NCBI GenBank assembly: GCA_913058025.1
Contig: CAJXPN010000299.1
Location: forward strand, 1-6,130
Source of the DNA: an uncultured Myxococcales bacterium
GTDB taxonomy: Bacteria > Myxococcota_A > Bradymonadia > Bradymonadales > Bradymonadaceae
Reading direction: 5' to 3'
DNA length: 6,130 bases
Under the pieces are notes generated by a model. That model saw only the letters and a list, made by a program, of their open reading frames with translations. It searched no databases and was not told the DNA's origin. Shown here piece after piece: positions 1-6,130 of the stretch (position 1 is its first letter; every line of letters starts with the position of its first letter). The position numbers and the translations under genes are program-made.

Positions 1-48
1 CGAGATTTCTGCCTGTCTCGTGGGCTCGGAGATGTGTATAAGAGACAG
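1..48 (+). other. Illumina Nextera adapter left in the assembly (not genomic)
   Basis: Bases 1-6 (CGAGAT) match the end of the Illumina P7 primer. Bases 7-14 (TTCTGCCT) match, from memory, the Nextera i7 index oligo N703. Bases 15-29 (GTCTCGTGGGCTCGG) are the Nextera read-2 adapter, and bases 30-48 (AGATGTGTATAAGAGACAG) are the 19-bp Tn5 mosaic end. The four pieces are in exactly the order of a Nextera i7 library end, so this is untrimmed adapter at a contig end, not a natural transposon. It also creates false coding sequence: the peptides MYKRQ and MGSEMCIRDR in open frames starting here are encoded by the adapter. Genomic sequence starts at base 49. Confidence 0.98.
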
Positions 49-1686
49 GAAGAGGACTCGGCCCAGGTCACGCTTTACGACGCCTCGGGTGGCGTCGTCT
101 CCGCTGGCAGGGTCACTCCGGAGTCCTTCTTCTCCGCAGAGTTCTTCAACGCGTACTCCGCTGCTGGTGGTTCGTACCTCGTGCGCCTCGACGGCGGTAA
201 CTTCGGCGCGATCACGAACGCCGTGATCTCCGTGTCCAGCAACACGCCCAAGGCGACGCTGACACCGATCGCCGGAGACGCCGCGCAGGTCATCGGCGGC
301 CCGCTCACCGAGGGCACCTCCGACATCGTCCTTCTCGACCTCGCCACGGCGCTCGAGATCACGGGGACGATCAACTCCATCGCGGGTGACATCGACTACA
401 CGATCGTCGACGTCGCCACCGGCGACATCGTCAACTCCGGCGCACGCTTCGGTGACGAGACGATCGACACCGAGCTCCCCGCGGGGCTCTACTTCATCGA
501 CCTGCTCGCGTACGACCCGACCGACGACTACACCATGGACCTCACGTTCCGTGACGCACCCGCGACCGAGGTCGAGCCCAACGAGACGGACGCCACCGCG
601 ACCCCGTTCTCGCTCAACAGCCGCGGCGCCAGCGGCACGTTCGCCGACGCCGCCGACGTCGACGTCTACTCCTTCACCGTCGCCGCCGACCAGGCGCCCG
701 AGGACATCCTCGTGCTCCGCCTCGACCCGGACGTCGCCGCCGGCGCCACCCCGACGTACTCCTGTGACGTGCGTGACTCCAGCGGTACGCTCGTCTCGCA
801 GGCGAACGTCGTCAACGAGTGCGTCCTGATGCTCAAGGGCCTCGTGACCACGGAGACCTACACCGTCGATCTTCGCACCGACAGCGCCACCCCGATCGAC
901 TACGAGCTCACGCTCGACCGCACCACCGGTGAGATCGAGGACCCCGCGTCCGCTGGCGTCATCAACGTCGGCTCGCTCCCCCTCGCGGGCTCCATCGACT
1001 TCTTCGGTGACCTCGCCACCGACGGCGTGAACACCACCGTCGACGCGATCTCGTTCAAGATCGACAGCATCGACGCCGGCCAGCTCCTCGTCGTCGAGGT
1101 CGTGCCCGTCTACAACCGCGCCGTGGCCCCTGGCCTCACCGCCGAGATCACCGACACGGTCCCGAACCAGATCGCGTTCCTGGACACCGCCCCGCTCAAG
1201 TTCACTCTCGACACGGTGACCGCTGGTTTCTACACCCTCAACCTCAGCCGCGCCGACATCGACCCGAGCCTGACTCTTCGCTACAAGGTCAGCATGGAGA
1301 TCGTGAGCAAGGTCATCGTGAACTCGACGCCCGGGACCTCGATCAGCAACGCCAACCCGACGGCGACGATCGACACCCTCAACGTCGGCGAGGCCTGCGT
1401 CATCGCTGATATCCTCATCCCGGTGGACATCACGCACACCTGGCGTGGCGATCTCGAGCTCGACCTCACCTCGCCTGCCGGCACCACCGTCCGTCTCCAG
1501 GACAACATCGGAAGCAGCGCGGACGACGTCCTCGGCGTCTTCGGTGACGACCTCGCCGTGGACGGTGACCTCAGCGACTTCTTCGGTGAGAGCGCCACCG
1601 GCGTCTGGACGTTCACCGCCACCGACACCGGCGGCGGCGACGACGGCACCCTGAACTCCTGGGGCGTCGAGATCTCCTGCCAGTGA
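49..1686 (+). CDS. Secreted multidomain protein with PPC-like modules and C-terminal P-domain (5' partial)
   Basis: This is the C-terminal 545 residues of a larger protein. The reading frame is open into the adapter, so the true start and any signal peptide or catalytic domain are missing. The apparent GTG start at base 34 is adapter. Modules seen: a partial first module (about 49-250); a beta-rich module (about 250-565); a pre-peptidase C-terminal (PPC)-like module (about 568-930) opening with EVEPNETDATATPF and containing DVDVYSFTV; another beta-rich module (about 931-1302); and a P/Homo B domain (about 1306-1683). The P-domain is the firmest call, with HTWRGDLELDLTSPAGTTVRL-like and GVWTFTATDTGGGDDGTLNSWGVEI-like signatures, each split over two strands. 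The protein is very rich in Asp, Thr and Ala and poor in Lys, as in calcium-binding exported proteins. In known families P-domains follow subtilisin-like or metallo-peptidase domains, or stand in surface proteins. No protease motif is visible here, so enzymatic activity cannot be claimed. A strong terminator follows 36 bp after the stop. Confidence 0.88.
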   Translation, partial: EEDSAQVTLYDASGGVVSAGRVTPESFFSAEFFNAYSAAGGSYLVRLDGGNFGAITNAVISVSSNTPKATLTPIAGDAAQVIGGPLTEGTSDIVLLDLATALEITGTINSIAGDIDYTIVDVATGDIVNSGARFGDETIDTELPAGLYFIDLLAYDPTDDYTMDLTFRDAPATEVEPNETDATATPFSLNSRGASGTFADAADVDVYSFTVAADQAPEDILVLRLDPDVAAGATPTYSCDVRDSSGTLVSQANVVNECVLMLKGLVTTETYTVDLRTDSATPIDYELTLDRTTGEIEDPASAGVINVGSLPLAGSIDFFGDLATDGVNTTVDAISFKIDSIDAGQLLVVEVVPVYNRAVAPGLTAEITDTVPNQIAFLDTAPLKFTLDTVTAGFYTLNLSRADIDPSLTLRYKVSMEIVSKVIVNSTPGTSISNANPTATIDTLNVGEACVIADILIPVDITHTWRGDLELDLTSPAGTTVRLQDNIGSSADDVLGVFGDDLAVDGDLSDFFGESATGVWTFTATDTGGGDDGTLNSWGVEISCQ

Positions 1687-1722
1687 GTCTTCGCTGACAC
1701 AGCCGACGCACCTCGCGTCGAC

Positions 1723-1763
1723 GCGGCCCCTCTCCTTTCTGGAGAGGGGCCGCTCTCGTTCTT
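1723..1763 (+). terminator. Rho-independent-type hairpin terminator
   Basis: A perfect 13-bp stem (GCGGCCCCTCTCC at 1723-1735 with GGAGAGGGGCCGC at 1741-1753) closes a 5-base loop (TTTCT). The tail TCTCGTTCTT is only moderately T-rich, which is common in GC-rich genomes. The hairpin lies 36 bp after the stop of the P-domain protein and about 100 bp before the next start, so it probably ends that transcript and insulates the downstream activator gene. Confidence 0.78.
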
Positions 1764-1803
1764 GCGCCCCGCGTTCATCAGCCAGCCCAGGTGGATAGCG
1801 TGG

Positions 1804-1833
1804 TTGCCACCCTCGCGCGCGGCGGGTTACGCT
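1804..1833 (+). promoter_or_regulatory. Possible sigma-70-type promoter for the FHA activator gene
   Basis: TTGCCA (1804-1809, 5 of 6 matches to the -35 consensus) is followed after 18 bp by TACGCT (1828-1833). That hexamer keeps the most conserved first, second and last -10 bases but matches only 3 of 6 overall. The predicted transcript would begin near 1840, leaving a leader of about 24 bases before the ATG at 1864. The terminator upstream means the gene needs its own promoter in this 100-bp gap. The -10 match is weak, so this is only a candidate. Confidence 0.3.
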
Positions 1834-1863
1834 TTCGGTTCAACCCAAAGCACGAGTGTGAGC

Positions 1864-3267
<1,404 letters not shown>

Positions 3268-3303
3268 CAGGCGAGGGGGCTGGACAGCCGCGCTCACTTT
3301 GCC

Positions 3304-4935
3304 TCAGGGCGTCGGGACGCCCGAGACCGTGAAGAGGCCCTTGAGGTCGCGATCGTCGAGCGAGAAGCCCAGCCCGAGCGTGAAGTTACGCCCGAAGAGC
3401 GGGAGCGCCGGGTCGTAGTCGTTGAGCGCGTCGTCGATGCCACCGAACGCGTAGATGTTCGGGAAGACGTTGTAGGAGCCGAAGACGCGCAGGCGCGGGT
3501 TGCGGCCCTCGTCGAACTCGTAGAGGTCCGCCTGGAGCTCGAGCGACCGGTCCTCGAAGAAGACGAGGTTGCCGCCGATGCCGCCGCGTGACTCGATCAC
3601 GCCGAAGCGGAAGTACCAGGCGAGCCAGTCCGTGAGGTTGTTGCCGATGGCGTACTGGACGCTGAGCTTGTAGTCGTCGGAGATGGTGGTCTTCTGGGTC
3701 TCGACGGGGCCGTTGGGGCCCTCGACGATCTCGGTCGAGTTCGAGCGCAGGCCGCGGTACGCGTCGACGATCTCGATCAGGTAGTACTTGTTGCGGCGAG
3801 GCTGGAGCTTGAGGCCGACCACGCTCTTCAGCTGCCCGGCGTTGAGGTGGTACTCGGAGCGGAACGAGACGACCGTGCGCAGCCGGCCGATCGTGTCCGT
3901 GACGTCGCTGACGTCGGTCAGGACCTGCTCGGCCTTCTCGGCGATGACGGGGTCGTTCACGAGCGCGCCCAGCGTGCCCTCGCCCTCGTTGACCTTGTCG
4001 GTGATGTCCTGGACGTTCTGGAGCGAGTAGTTGAGCGAGTCCAGGGTGGACTGGAGGCGCAGAAGCGTGCCCGCGATGGATCCGAGCCCCGCCTGCACGT
4101 CGCCCGAGGACTGACCCACGATGAACTTCACCTCCTGGGTCACGCCCTTGACGTCGCGCACGACCTCCTGGGCGTCCGCGAGGATGATGTCGATGGACTC
4201 GGTGCCCGTGACGCTCAGGCGCGCGAGGTTGCTCGAGATCTTGTTCGCGTCGTCGACGACCGCGTCGAACTTGGGGCGAGCGTCGACGATGAACGAGCGC
4301 GTGGTCGCCAGGATCGTCTGGAGGTCGGTGAGCATCTGCTGGAGGCCCTTCTGGCCATCCTCTCCGCCGAGCACGGCGGCCAGCGACGCGGTGACCTGCT
4401 CGATGTCCCCGGTGATGTTGTTGAGCTTGCGGAAGATCTCCTCGACGCTCACGCCCTCGTTGACGTTGCGGACCTGAGAGCCCTCGCTCAGCGTCGAGCC
4501 CTCGGTGCCAGGGGTCAGCTCGAGGTAGTAGTCGCCGATGAGGCTGGCGGACTTCTTCGAGACGAGAGCGCCGTTCTTGTAATACGGCAGATCGACCGTG
4601 ACCGTGTCGCCGTTGTCGTCTCGGCGCGAGATCGTCCGCGACGCCGAGATCCCTTCGTAGAGCGCGAGATCCGAGCGCACGAGGATGTCGACCCTGGCGC
4701 GCTTGCCCTCGAGCTTGATGTCGGCGATCTCGCCGACGGGGATGCCCGACATGGAGACGCGCGAGCGCTTGGCCAGGCCCGTGACGTCGTCGAACATCAC
4801 GTAGATGCCGATGTAGTCGGAGCCCGCGCCGCCGCCGTCGCCGGTGAAGCGAGTGATCATGACGAACGTCGCGGCGAGCCCGACGAGGACGAGCAGGCCG
4901 ACCTTGAACGGTGTGAAGAAGTCCTTGGCGTTCAT
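3304..4935 (-). CDS. mlaD: MlaD-family MCE-domain lipid transport protein with C-terminal beta-rich extension
   Basis: A 543-residue periplasmic-facing subunit of an Mla-type phospholipid transporter. A membrane anchor lies at residues 10-29 (FKVGLLVLVGLAATFVMITR). The MCE domain (about 39-146) has DVTGLAKRSRVSMSGIPVGE and ends with SLIGDYYLELTPG, the equivalent of the family's pore-loop strand. Within it, a charged and polar stretch (about 102-129) is longer than I expect at that place. Residues 161-352 are helical or coiled-coil in character, with the GEGTLGALVNDP motif (318-329) typical of long MlaD proteins. Residues 357-535 alternate polar and hydrophobic residues, with many aromatic and glycine residues and motifs such as RLRVFGSYNV and NIYAFGGIDDALN, which suggests beta-strands and possibly an outer-membrane barrel. 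E. coli MlaD has only about 183 residues. The ATG at 4935 puts the anchor at the N-terminus; its ribosome-binding site is weak. mlaE lies 28 bp upstream on the same strand, so the two are very likely one operon. Confidence 0.92.
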   Translation of the reverse strand: MNAKDFFTPFKVGLLVLVGLAATFVMITRFTGDGGGAGSDYIGIYVMFDDVTGLAKRSRVSMSGIPVGEIADIKLEGKRARVDILVRSDLALYEGISASRTISRRDDNGDTVTVDLPYYKNGALVSKKSASLIGDYYLELTPGTEGSTLSEGSQVRNVNEGVSVEEIFRKLNNITGDIEQVTASLAAVLGGEDGQKGLQQMLTDLQTILATTRSFIVDARPKFDAVVDDANKISSNLARLSVTGTESIDIILADAQEVVRDVKGVTQEVKFIVGQSSGDVQAGLGSIAGTLLRLQSTLDSLNYSLQNVQDITDKVNEGEGTLGALVNDPVIAEKAEQVLTDVSDVTDTIGRLRTVVSFRSEYHLNAGQLKSVVGLKLQPRRNKYYLIEIVDAYRGLRSNSTEIVEGPNGPVETQKTTISDDYKLSVQYAIGNNLTDWLAWYFRFGVIESRGGIGGNLVFFEDRSLELQADLYEFDEGRNPRLRVFGSYNVFPNIYAFGGIDDALNDYDPALPLFGRNFTLGLGFSLDDRDLKGLFTVSGVPTP

Positions 4936-4963
4936 TGAGTGTCCAGGCGCTCAGGAGGCGCGG

Positions 4964-5761
4964 CTACGCGTTCGAATACATGAAGACGGTGAGGACGTAG
5001 TCCAAAACGAGCACCGAGATCGAGCTCGTGACGACCGACGAGGTCGTCGCCTCGCCCACTCCCTTGGCGCCGCCGGAGGCGTAGAAGCCCTTGTAACAAC
5101 CGACCAGACCGATGGCGAGGCCGAAGGTCCCGGCCTTGAAGGCCGAGTTGAAGACGTCGCGGACGTCCACGAAGTCCTTGATCTTCTGGGTGAAGATGCC
5201 CGGGTCGATGTTCATCAGCTCCACCGACAGCGCGTACGCCGCGCCGATGGCCACGAGGTCGAAGATCATCACGAGCAGCGGCATCATCAGCGTCGTGGCG
5301 ACCACGCGCGGCATCACCAGGTACTGGACCGGGTTGACCGCCATGACCGCCATCGCGTCGATCTGCTCGGTCACGCGCATCGTGCCGAGCTCGGTGGTCA
5401 TCGCGCTGCCCGTACGCCCCGCGACCATCAGGCCGGTGAGCACCGGGCCGAGCTCGCGCACGACCGCCGCGGCGACCGTGCCGCCCACCAACGTCTCGGC
5501 CCCGAAGAGGCTGAACGCGTAGATCGACTGGTACGCCATCACCAGGCCCGTGAAGAGCCCCGTGAACATCACGATGAAGAGGCTGCCGACCCCGATCGAC
5601 TCGAGCGCCTGGAAGAGGATGCGCAGCCGGTAGGGCGGGCGGACCATCCAGATCAGAGTCTGGGCGAGCAGGATGATGATCTGGCCGAAGTTCTCGACGG
5701 CCTCGATCACGGAGGACCCGATCGATTCGATCCCCGCTTTGAGTTGCTCAGCTATGCCCAA
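4964..5761 (-). CDS. mlaE: MlaE-family ABC transporter permease (TTG start)
   Basis: A 265-residue inner-membrane permease of the MlaE/TGD1 family, the usual length for the family (about 250-265). The signature block is intact: VRELGPVLTGLMVAGRTGSA (101-120) followed by TELGTMRVTEQIDAMAVMAV (123-142) and NPVQYLVMPR (143-152). Several hydrophobic segments follow, and the C-terminus has GCYKGFYASGGAKGVGEATT and ends MYSNA. In known systems MlaE dimerises, joins the ATPase MlaF on the cytoplasmic side and the MlaD hexamer on the periplasmic side, and moves phospholipids between the membranes. The TTG start gives MGIAEQLKAGIESIG, a plausible N-terminal amphipathic helix, and is preceded by GAGG six bases upstream. 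The frame stays open upstream to 6082, but that extension runs through a 28-bp palindrome, is Arg/Pro-rich and overlaps the divergent gene. A GTG at 5710 is the only sensible shorter start. mlaD follows 28 bp downstream; no mlaF lies between. Confidence 0.93.
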   Translation of the reverse strand: MGIAEQLKAGIESIGSSVIEAVENFGQIIILLAQTLIWMVRPPYRLRILFQALESIGVGSLFIVMFTGLFTGLVMAYQSIYAFSLFGAETLVGGTVAAAVVRELGPVLTGLMVAGRTGSAMTTELGTMRVTEQIDAMAVMAVNPVQYLVMPRVVATTLMMPLLVMIFDLVAIGAAYALSVELMNIDPGIFTQKIKDFVDVRDVFNSAFKAGTFGLAIGLVGCYKGFYASGGAKGVGEATTSSVVTSSISVLVLDYVLTVFMYSNA

Positions 5762-5767
5762 GAAGCG

Positions 5768-5771
5768 CCTC
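5768..5771 (-). promoter_or_regulatory. Ribosome-binding site deciding the mlaE TTG start
   Basis: On the minus strand, GAGG (within GCGAGG) lies six bases before the TTG at 5761-5759. No ATG or GTG in this frame near the conserved N-terminus has a comparable site, so it decides the start call. It lies 17 bases downstream of the 28-bp palindrome, so a hairpin formed there could influence ribosome access. Confidence 0.6.
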
Positions 5772-5788
5772 GCGCCGGTTCCGGTGAT

Positions 5789-5816
5789 GTGTCCGCGCGC
5801 TCGAGCGCGCGGACAC
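5789..5816. repeat. Perfect 28-bp palindrome upstream of mlaE
   Basis: GTGTCCGCGCGCTC (5789-5802) is followed at once by its exact reverse complement (5803-5816). As RNA it would form a 12-bp GC-rich stem with a UCGA loop. It is in the divergent intergenic region, 17 bp upstream of the mlaE ribosome-binding site. No T-run follows on either strand, so it is a poor intrinsic terminator. An operator for a dimeric regulator or a stabilising leader hairpin fits better. A 28-bp perfect palindrome is very unlikely by chance. Confidence 0.9.
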
Positions 5817-5831
5817 GGACTCTTCGGTGGA

Positions 5832-5911
5832 GTACAGCCCCACTCATAGCGTGTCCCCGAACGCATGGAAAGCGGTGAGTGGGCGCCCACCTCCCATGCG
5901 CTCGGCTGTAC
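5832..5911. repeat. Cluster of nested inverted repeats in the divergent intergenic region
   Basis: Four complementary pairs lie within 80 bp: GTACAGCC (5832-5839) with GGCTGTAC (5904-5911); CGCATGG (5862-5868) with CCATGCG (5894-5900); the 12-bp palindrome GTGGGCGCCCAC (5879-5890); and CCCACTCA (5839-5846) with TGAGTGGG (5876-5883). The first three nest and could form one branched stem; the fourth is an alternative pairing that excludes parts of the others. The arms overlap the putative mlaE promoter. They could be regulator sites or an RNA fold on either strand. Individually each pair could be chance in GC-rich DNA. Confidence 0.5.
5843..5871 (-). promoter_or_regulatory. Possible sigma-70-type promoter for mlaE-mlaD
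   Basis: On the minus strand TTTCCA (5871-5866, 4 of 6 matches to the -35 consensus) is separated by exactly 17 bp from TATGAG (5848-5843, 4 of 6 matches to -10). Transcription would start near 5836, giving a leader of about 75 bases that contains the whole 28-bp palindrome. The spacing is ideal but the hexamers are ordinary, so this is a candidate only. Confidence 0.35.
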
Positions 5912-5913
5912 GT

Positions 5914-5925
5914 CGGCGCGCGCCG
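5914..5925. repeat. 12-bp GC palindrome
   Basis: CGGCGCGCGCCG is its own reverse complement. It lies just beyond the nested repeats in the same divergent region, immediately before TTGATACAAA, the most AT-rich stretch of the gap. Short GC palindromes arise easily in such DNA, so function is uncertain. Confidence 0.4.
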
Positions 5926-5986
5926 TTGATACAAACCGAGCGAGGCGCCAGAAGCGTCCTCGCCCTCGCGACACGAGACGCCCCCT

Positions 5987-5992
5987 GGAGGA
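5987..5992 (+). promoter_or_regulatory. Ribosome-binding site for the exported-protein gene
   Basis: GGAGGA lies at 5987-5992, four bases before the ATG at 5997. This is the best Shine-Dalgarno match in the window and fixes the start of the truncated gene. Confidence 0.85.
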
Positions 5993-5996
5993 CCCC

Positions 5997-6130
5997 ATGT
6001 CCACACGTCCGCATCCGCCACTCTTCGCGTACGTCGCGCCCCTGTCCTTCCTGTTGCTCATGCTCTCACCGGCGTGGGCCATCGCTCAGGACGGCGCTCA
6101 GGACGGCGCGCCCGCAGAGGTGAGCGCGAA
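5997..6130 (+). CDS. Start of an exported protein with signal peptide (3' partial)
   Basis: Forty-four codons are visible before the window ends, with no stop. The start is well supported by GGAGGA four bases upstream of the ATG. The N-terminus is a classical Sec signal peptide: a short region with Arg4 and two His/Pro pairs, a hydrophobic core (about residues 13-24, VAPLSFLLLMLS), a helix-breaking Pro25 and a cleavage region AWAIAQD, with cleavage likely after Ala28 or Ala30. There is no cysteine in a lipobox position, so it is not an obvious lipoprotein. The mature part begins QDGAQDGAPAEVSA, a polar, Ala/Gly-rich linker. Nothing identifies a family. The gene is divergent from mlaE and shares its 235-bp intergenic region, so co-regulation with envelope lipid transport is possible but unproven. 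Confidence 0.82.
   Translation, partial: MSTRPHPPLFAYVAPLSFLLLMLSPAWAIAQDGAQDGAPAEVSA
6084..6107 (+). repeat. 12-bp tandem duplication within the coding region
   Basis: GCTCAGGACGGC occurs twice in direct succession (6084-6095 and 6096-6107), in frame, giving AQDG twice just after the signal-peptide cleavage region. It looks like a small replication-slippage duplication in a flexible linker. Confidence 0.85.

Noticed and set aside
30..48. Transposon end (Tn5-like mosaic end) as evidence of a mobile element
   Set aside because: It is the engineered mosaic end, flanked by P7, index and read-2 adapter sequence, so it comes from library preparation.
1793..1808. Sigma-54-like promoter (GG...TTGCC) upstream of the activator
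   Set aside because: The GG and GC elements are separated by 11 bases instead of the strictly required 10, and the surrounding consensus is poor.
1762..1863. 34-codon N-terminal extension of the activator from a TTG
   Set aside because: It begins in the tail of the upstream terminator, has no ribosome-binding site and precedes the plausible promoter; the FHA domain does not need it.
3278..3289. Small hairpin (GGCT/AGCC) between the convergent stops
   Set aside because: It has only a 4-bp stem with no T-run on either strand, too weak to call a bidirectional terminator.
3847..4938. Long plus-strand open frame (363 codons) opposite mlaD
   Set aside because: It mirrors mlaD codons. The translation is monotonous in Asp, Arg, Val, Leu, Ala and His with no domain, while the minus-strand frame has clear MCE motifs.
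4844..5878. Long plus-strand open frame (344 codons) opposite mlaE and the mlaD start
   Set aside because: Its product is a low-complexity Arg/His/Asp/Glu string, the expected shadow of a GC-rich membrane-protein gene; MlaE motifs on the other strand are unambiguous.
5926..5954. Plus-strand promoter with TTGATA as -35 for the exported-protein gene
   Set aside because: The -35 matches 5 of 6, but no acceptable -10 lies 16-18 bp downstream; treating TACAAA (5930-5935) as -10 leaves only a weak -35 (TGTACG).
5762..6082. N-terminal extension of MlaE to about 372 residues
   Set aside because: It would read through the 28-bp palindrome and across the divergent gene's start, is Arg/Pro-rich, and makes the protein far longer than the family.

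Overview
The window looks like the end of a contig from a high-GC, diderm (two-membrane) bacterium, probably a myxobacterial relative (Myxococcota) or another former deltaproteobacterium. This is inferred from four things: a G+C content of roughly two thirds by eye, a sigma-54 activator with an FHA sensor, Mla-type envelope lipid-transport genes, and a secreted protein built of PPC-like modules plus a P-domain. No rRNA or other phylogenetic marker is present, so the assignment is tentative. The first 48 bases are not biological. They are Illumina Nextera library adapter: the end of P7, an i7 index and the transposon mosaic end. Genomic sequence begins at base 49.

Layout. (1) 49-1686, plus strand: the C-terminal part of a large acidic secreted protein with beta-sandwich modules, ending in a proprotein-convertase P-domain. 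A strong hairpin terminator follows at 1723-1763. (2) 1864-3267, plus strand: an FHA / AAA+ / Fis-type sigma-54-dependent transcription activator with no receiver domain. (3) 3304-4935 and 4964-5761, both minus strand: mlaD and mlaE, 28 bp apart and transcribed mlaE then mlaD, converging on the activator gene. (4) 5762-5996: a 235-bp divergent intergenic region unusually rich in inverted repeats. It includes a perfect 28-bp palindrome just upstream of mlaE and a plausible minus-strand promoter. (5) 5997-6130, plus strand: the start of a gene for an exported protein with a clear ribosome-binding site and signal peptide, cut by the window edge.

How the genes fit together. MlaE is the inner-membrane permease and MlaD the MCE-domain lipid-binding subunit of an ABC-type phospholipid transporter. 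Two things stand out. No MlaF ATPase gene lies between or after them. MlaD is about three times the length of the E. coli protein, with a long helical middle and a beta-strand-rich C-terminal domain that could be an outer-membrane barrel, suggesting a periplasm-spanning lipid bridge. The sigma-54 activator faces mlaDE tail to tail, so adjacency gives no evidence that it controls them. I see no mobile element, CRISPR array, tRNA or rRNA. The best leads are the extended MlaD and the palindrome-rich mlaE leader; I do not see a wholly new system.
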